Source: Phytophthora quininea
Taxonomy: Eukaryota > Oomycota > Peronosporomycetes > Peronosporales > Peronosporaceae
Direction: 5' to 3'
Assembly (NCBI GenBank): GCA_011947345.1
Contig: JAAVTG010000559.1
Span: 1-64,000, forward strand
DNA length: 64,000 nt
Shown here: positions 43,756 to 54,440 of the stretch, piece after piece
Position numbering within the stretch: the stretch's first letter is position 1
Layout of the letters: every line of letters starts with the position of its first letter
Program-made: the position numbers and the translations under genes
The notes under the pieces: model-generated
Databases searched by the model: none
What the model was told of the DNA's origin: nothing
The model's input: the letters and a program-made list of their open reading frames with translations, nothing else

Positions 43756-46700
43756 CTAACTTATCTTCTTGAGCACTTGCAGCCCTTCGGCGGTGCACCC
43801 AAGTTTCACGAACTGATTGTCTTTGAGCACTTGATCAGTACCGATGGATGCCCTGGAGAGCTGCACAGACAGCGATAAATACGGAGACATCCTCGAGATG
43901 GCTGCTGCCTCCTTGGCGTGAGCGCCGGGTCATCGTAAGCAGCGACGATGTCGACGGTCGTGTCGAATCCACGGTTCTGGAGCAATTTGGACAGACTCAA
44001 CACGCTGTAGTACTCGCCTTCTGAGTCAGACCGTGTGGACGCGTACATGTCGTTGCGGAAGAAGAGTTTCACTGACGGGTTGTTGCGCAGGTACGCTTGT
44101 ACGTCCAAGGTCGTCCCTGCCAGCCAAAACTTGTGCGTGCAGTTGAATTGCACGTCTAGGTGAGTTGGCGGTTGGTTGGTCCTAGTATCAACAGCTTTCG
44201 GTTCCTGTAGCGTTCTTGTTCTTGATGAGACCGGAGTTCGCTCTAAAGCTGATCGTCGCTGTGCGAACAAAGAGTAGTGACACTCCCATCGACAGCATGG
44301 ATGCTCTCGAGACTGCAAGTTATGTGCCTGGTTGAGAAGCACCACGAGAGACCACATCCATTTTCGATTCCGCGGCGACGGCAGGATCATTGACGTCGGA
44401 TTCACGACCGAAGAGGTATCGTCCGTCAGCTCCGACCGTGGCGAGATCACGGGTTTGTTCAGTAGCATCGCCATTTGCAAAGCCGATTTGGACGAGGTGG
44501 TGATGCTTTCCCGTAGCAAATCTTGCTTTAACGCAGTGTGTGTAGCAGTGGTAGAAGCGAGTGCGTCTTCGAGCTGGTTGAGATTGTTTGTTACAGACAT
44601 CCTTCGGTGGTGGTCTTGCTGCTGCTTTGAATTAGCTCGCTCGATCATTTGCTCCAGTTCCTTGTCCATTTCCTCGTCCTCATCCATGAGCGACGCTCGC
44701 GATGAAGTCGGTCGGGTACCTCGACGAGGAAAACCAATATACCTTGTTGTACTAGAATTGTTGGCTTTGCTTGTCGCCTGACCGGTCTCCAGTTCTGTAG
44801 ATGTGGAGATCAGTGGTGGTCGCTTTACAATGAGACTTGATGCGCTGAAACAATCCATCCATTCCGACGACAACGCGTCTCCAGTCGTGTATGACTCGTC
44901 GGGAATGTAAATGCCATTGTAAGCTCGCAGCCGATGCTGGGAATTGAGCAGCTTCGAGTCGACATATCGAACTCGTTCCAGCCCAATATTCCCCTTAATA
45001 TTCAGCATCTCCCCGTGATTGCCATGCACGCGTAGTAGTCGATCTTGGTCACATACGAACTCCGAAATTGCGTCATGCGGATTTTTGTCGACCCCAAGAC
45101 GATCGAATGCGTCGGCGACCGCATTTGTGAGACCAGTTCCGACATACTAGAAGCTTCCGGTACGAGTGCAGCCCGACGGTTTTTCGGACGTCTCCGTGCT
45201 GCTACGGCTTGAGGGTCTTGAAGCGGTGGTTCTGTGGCACGGATTAGCTGCACTCGAACACTGTTATCCTCGGTAAGAAACGGTGTAATCCCGCTGGTCT
45301 CCTTTAGCTTGGACTGCAGTGGTGTGCGCGGAGCGAAGAATGGGATGGTGCGAATCAAATTCGTCGGAAGCCAATAGTTCGTGTCGCTGTGTTTCCGTGT
45401 CAAGTGCCGATTAGCGTGAGATCGACCGCGTGACATTGGTGCGAACGAGCTCTTCCGTCTTCCAGTCAATGGACTTGTTTGGTCGCTGTCTTCACGGTTC
45501 TCTCCGTCTTCATCGTCAGATACTGAGTTGGCGTTGCTATCTCTCCGTCGTCGAGCTCCCACCGGCGCTTTCTCGCTTGCTTCCATGATCGCATCGGCGT
45601 TAATGGGAATGCACTCCGTATATCCCAACGCGTTTATCCGTAGATACAATCGTGATCCATGGGACGACCGATGAGTCCTTTTCCTGCCTTCCGCGGCTGC
45701 CACTTCGTCGGCAGCAGCCTCAATTCGAGCGTTTTCCTGCTCTGCGATAAAGAGTTCTGGGGAATATCGTAGATTGCGTTGATCACAAGTATCAATCGAC
45801 AAAGCGTGAGTTGGGGCGGCATCGCGGCGACACTGATTGTCGGGTCTAGCGAATAGGTCTGCTCTTGAATTCGACCGAGTCCTTCGGCCATTATCTTGCT
45901 GTTTGGGAGTCCGAGAGCCGCCGAAAACTTCGTTTCGATGCGTTGGAGTTGCTGATCGCGCTCGTAAATCGCGTAGCAGTAACTACAGACACTCCAGGAC
46001 TCGTACGCGACTGCTGACTCGGGTAGATCCCTTGCGAATGAGAGAAGCGACAGTGTCTTCTCTGGTGGGAGCCTAGACCGAATCCGCAGCAGCATGTCGC
46101 TGATCATTTTCAGCGTCATTTTGAAGGACAGCTCGCTGCTGGGATAAGCCGCCAGGCAGCATTTGCACTGAACCAGTTTGTGAATATTCCGTTGAGATAA
46201 GGGTACCATTGCCCGTCGATGGAAGCGATGTCGAGACTTCCTTCCTCTTTCATCACCGTCAAAACTTTCGGCGTCATCTTCATCAAGGATGTTGGTGTCA
46301 CGATAATTCAAATACGCCACCCGCTGCTTCATTGACAATGGGAGTGGACGGCCCGGATGAACTCTGTTGACCACTTGAAACGCTTTCACTTGGAGAAGCC
46401 ACCACTCGCCAGAAACATCTTTAACAAAGTCGGCCACAAGAGTCTGCACCTGAATCCGTAGACGCTGCTCAATGTACCGGACTATCTAGAAACGTGAACG
46501 AAAGCAGAAACGATGAGCTATGATGATTATATATGCTGTGAGAATCACTTACCCGCAAATTGAGTTCGGAGACGACAGCGCACCCTCGTTCTGTAAGTTT
46601 GACGAATGTGCAGGCTTTATCGGTCTGGACGCTTGTACAAAGTCGATTGACCACGGGAATGCTTGAACTTTTGTCCTCTGAAACGATTGTCGACGTGCTG

Positions 46701-47742
46701 GAAGTCCTCGCCACCCGGGGTGTGGTCTGCGGCTGCATACCTGACGTCGGTGATGCCGGAGCATTGGGGTCTCGGAACGGCTCGACGTTGCTGATCATCC
46801 AGGCGTGAGCTGGTTTACCTGCTTCGAACACGGCCCGCTGGACGAAAGCTTTGGCGCCGTTGCACTTGACAAATTGCTGAAGTGCAAACGATTTGTGCAT
46901 CGCCATGACGCCATTGAGTAGCGACCTGACCTCGCCCAGATTGAGTAGACGCAGTTGATTTCCTTGCGAAACAAGTAAAGACGAACCGCCAGTACCAAGT
47001 TCTCCACGAGAGTGGTGATGGTTCGCAGAAGTCATCGTAGCGACAGGTTCTTTGTAGACGACGAGATGCTGGTCGTCCGACAAGGTCGCAAACTTGTCGA
47101 GCACTTGCTTGTCACTGAACTCCGTCAACCTCTGCACATAACCCTCTTTGTCCGTGTAGATCCACACTGCTCGGCCTGTCTCGCCATACAAAATCGTGTC
47201 GGGCACATTCAGCTTGAGCGCCGCATTCTGCTTCCTTGCTGTGAGGGGCTTTGGGTTCCTGAGAGCTTCGTTTGGATGAACTGCGGTTGTTGGGGCGATA
47301 CTTGTCGAAGTCGTGCTCCTCGCACTCTTGGACGGTGCGACTGCTTCTTTCGCGGCCAGGAAAGTGTAGAAATGAACACCAGGCATGAAGCTCGCAGTGT
47401 ATGAAAACGCACTGCCCGGATCGGTAAATGACACGACGGCTGCTGCACTGCGATACCGAGCGACACTGCGATCGAGCTGGAGAACGGATTGGGAATTGGA
47501 ATTCTCACTACACCAACAACCCTGTTAAGTTTGACGATTTGATAGAGTATCGAAGCAAAAAACACTTACGATTGTCCGAAGTTTGAGCTTTCCAAGCTCT
47601 TCTCCGCCTGTGACAGAGCTGTCTGCAGTTTCTGCTGCACGAAGCTCGAACTGGTGTGGCGACGGACTGGAGCAGTGCGTGGCTGTATTGATTCCTCATT
47701 TCCGAGCGTTGGAGGAGCTCCATCCGCTATTAAAGTCGACAT
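43756..47742 (-). CDS. Large uncharacterised protein with CxxC pairs (full copy)
   Basis: Three exons fit: 47,742-47,570 (MSTLIADGAPPTLG), 47,507-46,553 and 46,485 to the stop at 43,756, roughly 1,100-1,200 residues. Exon 2 contains an ordered stretch (ILYGETGRAVWIYTDKEGYV, FATLSDDQHLVVYKEPVA, VMAMHKSFALQQFVKCNGAK). Exon 3 starts IVRYIEQRLRIQVQTLVADF and has the cysteine pairs CKCC and CSYC, a serine/arginine-rich linker and a beta-rich C-terminus. The part FVKDVSGEWWLLQVKAFQ contains the intact site where unit 1 carries a transposon. Frame changes: near 45,830 (shared with unit 1), about 45,020, and 43,915 (unique to this copy). No domain family was recognised with confidence; a zinc-binding or C2-like role is only suggested by appearance. 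Confidence 0.7.
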
Positions 47743-48051
47743 GGAGCTATTGCTCACAAGGCATCGTCCAGTTCACCGCTTCAGGTGCTTTTGAAACCGC
47801 ACTGGGCTCGCAGGGGAAAAATACAAACCGCCTATTTTCAGGAAAGCGTCGACGTTTGCGATTGCTTTCTCCTGCTCCATGGGCAAGCGATGAGTACTGG
47901 AGACTTTAACTCGACAGCGACGCAGTTGCTCCATCGCCAATCCAGTTCCCAACAGCACAATCGGCAGTTCACGTTCGCTTCTACGATCGCGGTCGGTCAC
48001 TAATGGCATCCTAGATGCAACGGCCAGCACTAATTTGACATTTCGCCACAG

Positions 48052-49263
48052 AATCGATTCTTTTCTGATAACTCGCTAGACCGACAACGACGCGTAGTCG
48101 ATTGCGCGAGGAGGAGACAAGCACGAGCTCGAGATAAAGCGCTCCAGCAGGTTGTTAGCGACCATTTGGTTCAAAATTGTTCATTGAGCTTATTGTTTAT
48201 TTTTAATTCGACAGGCGTATCGCGTGGAGCAGCTTGAAAATGAGTTAGCAGAAGCGGAGAGAGTGCGGACGCTGAAAGAGGACCGAGAAAACTCTCGAAT
48301 GCAACGGAAGCTGCAGCATGTGGCAGCAGCCTACATCCAATATGTGTGGCGTCGATATCGCCAACTCCAACGCGAAACAGCGCATCGACGCAGTCGAGCA
48401 GAGCGCCTGTTGGTTGATTTCCTTTCGTACAGAAATCGCCGACGTAAAGCCGTCCGTCGCCAAGCTTCATTTCGAATCCAACGGAATTGGCGACAGTATT
48501 GCGTCGCCAAAAGACAACGTTCAGACTCGCAGTGCTTGGACCATTTCTCCTGGCTTGGATCCGAATCAACCGAGCTCGACGGTATCAGAACGCAGCTCAA
48601 GTGCAGCGATGGTACCGACAAATTCGAACTCGTCGACGCGATAAAGCAGCAAGAATATTGCAGCGAGCTTGGCGACTATCCGTGTCAAAAGCGAAACTTC
48701 GATACTACTCCAGAGCGTACCGTCATTTGGCCAACTTGAAGCGACTAGAAAGTTCCGCAAGAATCTTGCAACGAGCTCTTGGGAAGCGCCTTAGTTACCG
48801 TAATCTCGTCGCACTTGGCGAGTTTGAAGAGTATCCGAGTCTCATGAAAGCTCCGTGGCCAAAGTTGCGACCTCCTGAAGATCGAGCTCAAGAGTTTTGG
48901 CGACACGAAAAATACGAACTGGAAGCTGCGATTGCAGAGCGGAAACAAATTGAGAGAGAAGGTTTGGCTTTGCAGAATGATGTGGACAGCCTGCAAAAGC
49001 GACTTGCAGACGCCAGGTTGAAACGGGGCGACGAGCTCGAACGTTTACGACGGCACTCGAGTCTGGAAGAATATCGACGACAAAAAGACGAAGAAAATAA
49101 ACAACAGCGGCTACAAGAGCTGGAGATTGTGATGAGAAGATCCGTCCGACTGGAACTGGAGAGAGAACTGGAAACAGCAAGACGGTTGATGCTACGCAGC
49201 AAGAAACACACTGGTAGCACAAATGTAGCCATTTTGGAGGACGAAAGAGTGGAGATAACCTAA
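48052..49263 (+). CDS. IQ-motif and coiled-coil protein
   Basis: An exon from 48,052 (after a CCACAG acceptor) ends ARDKALQQ at about 48,150. After an intron, the next exon (from about 48,214) starts AYRVEQLENELAEAERVRTL. Several IQ-like calmodulin-binding segments follow (AAAYIQYVWRRYRQLQRE; AAQVQRWYRQIRTRRRDKAA; ARILQRAWRLSVSKAKLRYY), then a coiled coil (about 48,920-49,200) and the stop at 49,261-49,263. One frame change lies near 48,530. The first exon and start codon were not located; it is divergent from the large-protein gene. IQ motifs suggest calmodulin or myosin-light-chain binding; no closer identity is visible. Confidence 0.65.
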
Positions 49264-49308
49264 TTCAATATTAACAAATTTTATAGATTTTATAGTCTGG
49301 AAATTACC

Positions 49309-51286
49309 ATGGGGAAGGAGGAGCTGCTGGATGCGCTCACGACGCTGCAAGACGAGGCTTCTACCGAGGGTATCGCCGCGCAGCTACCTGTAGTACTCGA
49401 AGGTAAGCAGTCCTAATTGGTAGGCCAACTATTACTACTCGTGTCTTTCTTTATTTTATTTATGATTGCAGCACTCGCAGATATTCAACGCAAGAGATGG
49501 AGATTTTTAGAAGATTCCTGCTCAGTTGTGCTACGACAGATCTGGTCTTTGGTGATCAATGACGAGATTTTGGAAAGTGTTGAAAGTGACAAGAGACTTA
49601 CCATAACCCAAGCTGTGGAGTTGAGTCTCCAATTTATTGAACCTCTCTTGCAACCAATTGCAGACGCGGAGGATGATAACCAAGAAAGTTGTTACCAGGT
49701 GAGAAATGTTGTATTTTGTTGTTATTGTTAATTTTTGTATGGTCGATATTTACTCTTTTTTGTTGTTGGTAGCGGGGGTTGTTGTCGCTGCGCTGCTGCA
49801 CGTGTTTGGAAAGATTTCTAGTAATTTGGATGTCGGTGGTCTGCGAACGCGACTTGTTTCTGATATTTTGGCCAGTGGCGTCGAAGTGCACGTGATTGTC
49901 GCCACTCTCCGCTTTCGAGAAGAGCTTGGGGCATGTCGGCGGTCATTACTGCCTTCGTTCGAAAGCGACTCGGAGTCCGAGTCGGAACTGGACTCGGAGG
50001 ATGAAGATAGTGACGAAACAAGTGGCGAGTTCGATGCTGAAGACACGCGGTGGATCGCACAGAAGTTGGCACAAGTTTGGGGGTTGACCAGGTTCCAGTA
50101 CTTTCTTCAAACATCAGGCCAGGAGTACTCTTTTTCTGCGTGGTCTTACCGAGGAGTCGGCAACTTCATTCATGCATTACTTGGCAACGCTCAACTGTCA
50201 GCAAGTGCTCTGTCGCCTGTGGTGTCGCCATTCTCTTGGCTATTTCATGTGGCTGCATACGCACACTATATGATCCACTCGGAAGATCTCAAGGTGCGTG
50301 TTCTCGAATGCCGTTAGTATCTGTATGGGTAGTTAAATTTTTTTCTGCAGGAGCGTGTCCGTGGTCTTGAGGAATTGAAAGCAGCAGCTAGTTACTGCCC
50401 AAACGGGAAATTTACGCTGCAAAGTGGCGCCAAAGATGCGTTGAAGAGCACCCAGCAGTCCTTTCAAGAGCATGTTGCAAGTGCGTTGTACAGTCCGAAA
50501 CTAGAGGGCCAACCACTCATATTTTTTCGCTCGTAGGTTTTCGTCAAAGGGATTGGCTATCACCCTTGATCCAAGTCATTACGAATGCGATGGTGTCGTT
50601 CCCTGAAGCTGCTGATCGATCTGCTACGCTCGCCGTTTTGAAGGAACTCATCTACAAGCTTGACGCTGGAGATCGGTACGATGCTAATAGTTTAGCTCGT
50701 TGTGGCTGTTTACGACCTGACAGCGGACTCTCTCGCAGTTTTCAGTTGCTTAGGCCACTGATTCTGAAGTGTCCGTATGGCAATGTCGGTGCTGTCCTCG
50801 TCGATTTTGTGCGTGGAGACACAGTGCAGGCATGGTCATCGCTCGAAACAAACGCGAGATCACGTACGTATTGCAGTCTATGTTGTGCCTCTTCCTGGAG
50901 CATTTACGCCACCTTGTATGTGTGAGCAGCTTTTACGACTCCAGTTATCTCCACGTTATTGCACGACATTCTACTTCAGACAGCAGAGCGCGATCTCGTG
51001 CAGCATGCAGATCTCGTAGCAAGCTGCTCGAGTCTACTTCGGTTTCTGCACATCCGCGACAAGGTCGGTAAATGATTAGCACAATCGTTATGATCTTGAA
51101 CTGACATTTGCTTCTCTTCAGGACGATGTCACTGGCATTAAAACCAACGACCGGATCGGAGACGTTATAGTACGCATCAAGAAGAGACTGGACGTCAAGA
51201 ACGAAGAAACCGGGTCACTTAATGACTCCGTTCACCTGATGATTTTGGATGCTGCGCTCGGCTCAACGCTGGAGCTTTACAACTGA
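49309..51286 (+). CDS. Helical-repeat protein, possibly ALF4/glomulin-like
   Basis: ATG at 49,309 (MGKEELLDALTTLQDEASTE). Exons are separated by short introns (donor GTAAGC after 49,403; CAG|GTGAGA near 49,698; acceptor TCTGCAG near 50,350; acceptor CTCGTAG near 50,536). The protein is mostly helical, with an acidic-serine stretch (FESDSESESELDSEDEDSDE), and ends at 51,284-51,286 (ALGSTLELYN). The block LLRPLILKCPYGNVGAVLVD recalls the ALF4/glomulin family of cullin-RING regulators; this is a resemblance from memory, not proven. Frame changes or missed splice sites lie near 49,770 and 50,850. The stop overlaps the stop of the convergent gene downstream by ten bases. Confidence 0.5.
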
Positions 51287-53978
51287 GCTTCAGAATCCAA
51301 TTTTCCAGCAGCTAGTTCGATGGCAGAGCTGTCATCCGTCTGATGCTTTCGCTGTCGTTCTTGAAAGAATTGTTGGAAATCAGAGCTGACACGAACTTCC
51401 CGCACAATGTTTCTCTTGCTGACGTGTGTGCTTTGTGTGTGGACGTCATGAATGACACTATAGATATTCTTCGCAAGGGGTCTTGGGATATTCCACGATA
51501 CGAGTTCACCAACCCCTCGAGCATTGTACAAGATGTCGTATGCGGTGTAGCATCGATTTTCCAGCAATGTGTTCAGGTAGGGCTTTACAGCTTCCATGAC
51601 TTGCTGCTCCCATCTGATCTTGAGTAGCGAGGATTCTGTTCGAACGTACGATTTGAACAACTCGGAATTATAGCTGTCGCTAGGCACGAACGCTCCTTTC
51701 TCACCACGATTTCCTGGGTCATAACACCCCAACGCAGCGACCAGCAGTACTCGGGCAACTGGTGCACTCATTCCCCTGGAATACTCTCCAAAAGATTTTC
51801 AGAGATAAAGCCGTCCGGCTTTCGATTTGGTGCAGTAATCTTCACAGGTTTCTTGCGGAGTCTTGCTGGTGGACTTTTGATTTCCAGATCTGCAGTTCGA
51901 GACCCGCGAACATCTCGTTCGGAAGTCCAAGAATTTGTCATCAATGGAGCTCGCTTTTCGAGTGCGGATAGCACCAAATCGACGTTCTCAATGTTTTTCG
52001 TTGCACTTGCAAGCCCCGCCTGAAATAACGCTGCGTTAGCTGTTTTTCCGCCATGACATGAAGGAATACGTGCCACTCACATGACTGCGATTACATCGTC
52101 CACACCAAAGCCCTTCGCCATGGCTCGACGAATTACTTTCGGTGGGAAATCACGAGGAAAAATCTCTTCCTTTTTTGTTAGGACTTAGCGCAACAAGGTC
52201 TTTCACGAGTGTCGACTCTAGCGTTACTTGTCCGATAGAACTGCCATTTGAACTGCCATCTCCATTGCTGTAAGTCTTGGTCACTTGATCAATGCCACGA
52301 ACAAGAGGATTTTGCATGGCCGAAGTTGTAAACCAGTCCTTGTGTAAGCAAAACGCGCCATCAGTTGCAATAATCTCACGAGATATGGCATATGGATAAA
52401 GAAATACCTGCATCATTCGTTCCTCGTCAGCTTTGCGCTGGCGTAGAACCTTCGACACGAAAGTCGTGGCGTCTCTTTCTTCCTCTTCAATTTTATGCGT
52501 GAATCGCCGATAGTCAGCATCAACTTCCAAGATGAACCCCAAAAATCTCCTGACACAATAAATTTGTCTACAAGGTCCCCAACACGGTCGGATAGAGAAG
52601 CTCGCATCTTCATTCGCTTCAAATAAATGCGGTCGCGAAAACCGCGATAAATTCGCTGGATAGCAATTGCAGATGCCTGAAACACGTATTGCGGAATGTT
52701 AGAAGGTTCTTTTGTCAATGATTGAGAGCGTACCATCATGATTTGGCTATTGTAGAGGCTTGCTCCGTGCAAGTAAACTTTCCATACTGAAAGTGCTCCA
52801 CGAAGTACGTTTCGACCATATATTTCAATCAACGAATTGAGTAATTGTTGCCGTCGAGTAATCCCTTGCATATCGGCTACTTTCGATGCCATCGCCATTC
52901 GTCGTTTTGCCGTAAGTATTCTGCGGAAGAAGCGGGACAACACGTTTGCTGCTGCAGCCTTCGCTTTGTCGTAGCGTAGTTGGAGCAGGAACCGCTTGTG
53001 CTGTATTGCGACAAACATACGCCAAGCCGCCTGAATCTCCAGAGCTGCAGCAAAGCACACGTCCTCTTTGAATACACTCAAAATATTTTTCCATCTCCGA
53101 AAGCGAAAGTAATCACGTGCTGTCGACTGAAGTTTTCGAGCTGCGAAATCCCGGACGTACTCGCGGATAGCCTAAGCAGGAATCCATGAGCAAATTTTAA
53201 AATACCATGACAATAAATTAATTACTTACCTTCATGGTTTTCTGCTCAGAAGTGATGACAGTGTTAGCCTTTTCCAGCCGCATTTTCAAGCCCGGGAGAA
53301 GAGTCTCTGCAGCGACCAACTGCTTCGAAAAGGAGTCGAAAGCATCTGAGTCTACGCGTACGGCCTGCGTCGTCGCCCTTCGAGTCGCGGTTGTAGTTGA
53401 TCTTCTACAATTACAAGCATAAAAATCGTCACCGATACGATAGCGCAATGATTCAGACCTTGCGCCAGTACTTCATTTCCTCGAGCTGTTGGATCGCATC
53501 CTGTGCTGTCTGTAGTTCTTGTGAATATTTCTTGCAAAGTTTCTTTGTGTGTCAATTGTAGCGAGCGAAACATTTCGGTTTTGGATCATCGCGAGTCGCA
53601 TCTGATGCAGTTGGTTATACACCGCTGTCTTCTCCTCCACACTACGTACAAATCAGAGGTAGTTAGAGTATTTACTCTAGCAACAACAACAATGTAATTT
53701 ACGAACTTCCAGTCAGGTTTCCGCATGCGAAAGACGCAATTGTCTCTAAGAAGGACTCGATCGAACTCCAGTTCTGCCAAATACTCGGCGGTTTTTAGAC
53801 ATCGCCGTAGGATAGAGCCTCGGGCTTTGGCTCGTGCATTGAGCCGGCAGTTGACGCAAAGCCCGCACATGTAGGAGTGCATTGTTGTAAGCTGTTTGCT
53901 CATTTCGCAGGTACAGGGCCGGCCAGCGTGACACCCGCAAGGACGCATCGTCTCGTCCTCTTCTTCTACGCGAGCCAT
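51277..53978 (-). CDS. IQ-motif protein with cysteine-rich N-terminus
   Basis: ATG at 53,978; the first 30 residues are cysteine-rich (MRPCGCHAGRPCTCEMSKQL), followed by CGLCVNCRLNARAKARGS. Several exons with GT-AG borders follow. They include a coiled coil and IQ motifs (ALEIQAAWRMFVAIQHKRFL; ANVLSRFFRRILTAKRRMA; AIAIQRIYRGFRDRIYLKR). Then comes a C-terminal region (GFILEVDADYRRFTHKIEEE; LVKDLVALSPNKKGRDF) and further exons to the stop at 51,277-51,279. The last part (MSAPVARVLLVAALGCYDPG to 51,277) is in another frame and could be a separate small gene. Function unknown; calmodulin binding is inferred from the IQ motifs. Confidence 0.6.
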
Positions 53979-54022
53979 CGGTTGAAAGTAACTTTAGATA
54001 CTTCTTTTGAGAATTCTATAAA

Positions 54023-54353
54023 CTATTTTTTTTGCCGAAGAGCCATCTGAGGACGCTTTGGTAAGTGGTGGTAGACAGCCAACCTTCGTCTGTCAGCTTC
54101 GTGACGGAAAGTCAGATGTTTGAGCTGGTATCGCGAGTTGGAGTCGATGAGGCTCTGCAACTCGTCTAGATTGGTGTTGGCAGCCGAGTTCGATGGTTCT
54201 GAGCAGCGCCAAGACGTTGTTCGCCGCCGACACAACGGCATCACCGTTCGCGTTCGTCCTGCTTGACGATGACCTCGACGATTTGGAAGACTGTGCCGAC
54301 TGTGATCCCAAGACAATTACAGAAAGCAATAAGGTGAATAACTGGGTATGCAT
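54023..54353 (-). CDS. Small secreted protein (frameshifted)
   Basis: ATG at 54,353 gives a clear signal peptide (MHTQLFTLLLSVIVLGSQSA), then a serine-rich stretch and a short helical domain (DAVVSAANNVLALLRTIE). One frame change near 54,185 leads to NLDELQSLIDSNSRYQLKHL and a basic end, stop at 54,023. About 108 residues. No RxLR-EER or other named effector motif is in the usual place. Secretion is predicted from the signal peptide; function is unknown. Confidence 0.55.
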
Positions 54354-54440
54354 TCGTTTATCCAGCGAGCTTGGCTTTCCACTTTGAGCAAGCTGCTACG
54401 CGTTGACTTATTACAAATGACATGGATGCTTTTCTAACGC

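Larger units (their letters stand above)
38978..47015. repeat. Tandem segmental duplication, unit 2 (8,038 bp, empty site)
   Basis: Direct repeat of unit 1 without the transposon stack. It joins unit 1 at 38,977/38,978 with no extra bases. Its distal end (47,015) lies inside exon 2 of the large-protein gene, whose sequence continues uninterrupted beyond. Confidence 0.9.
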
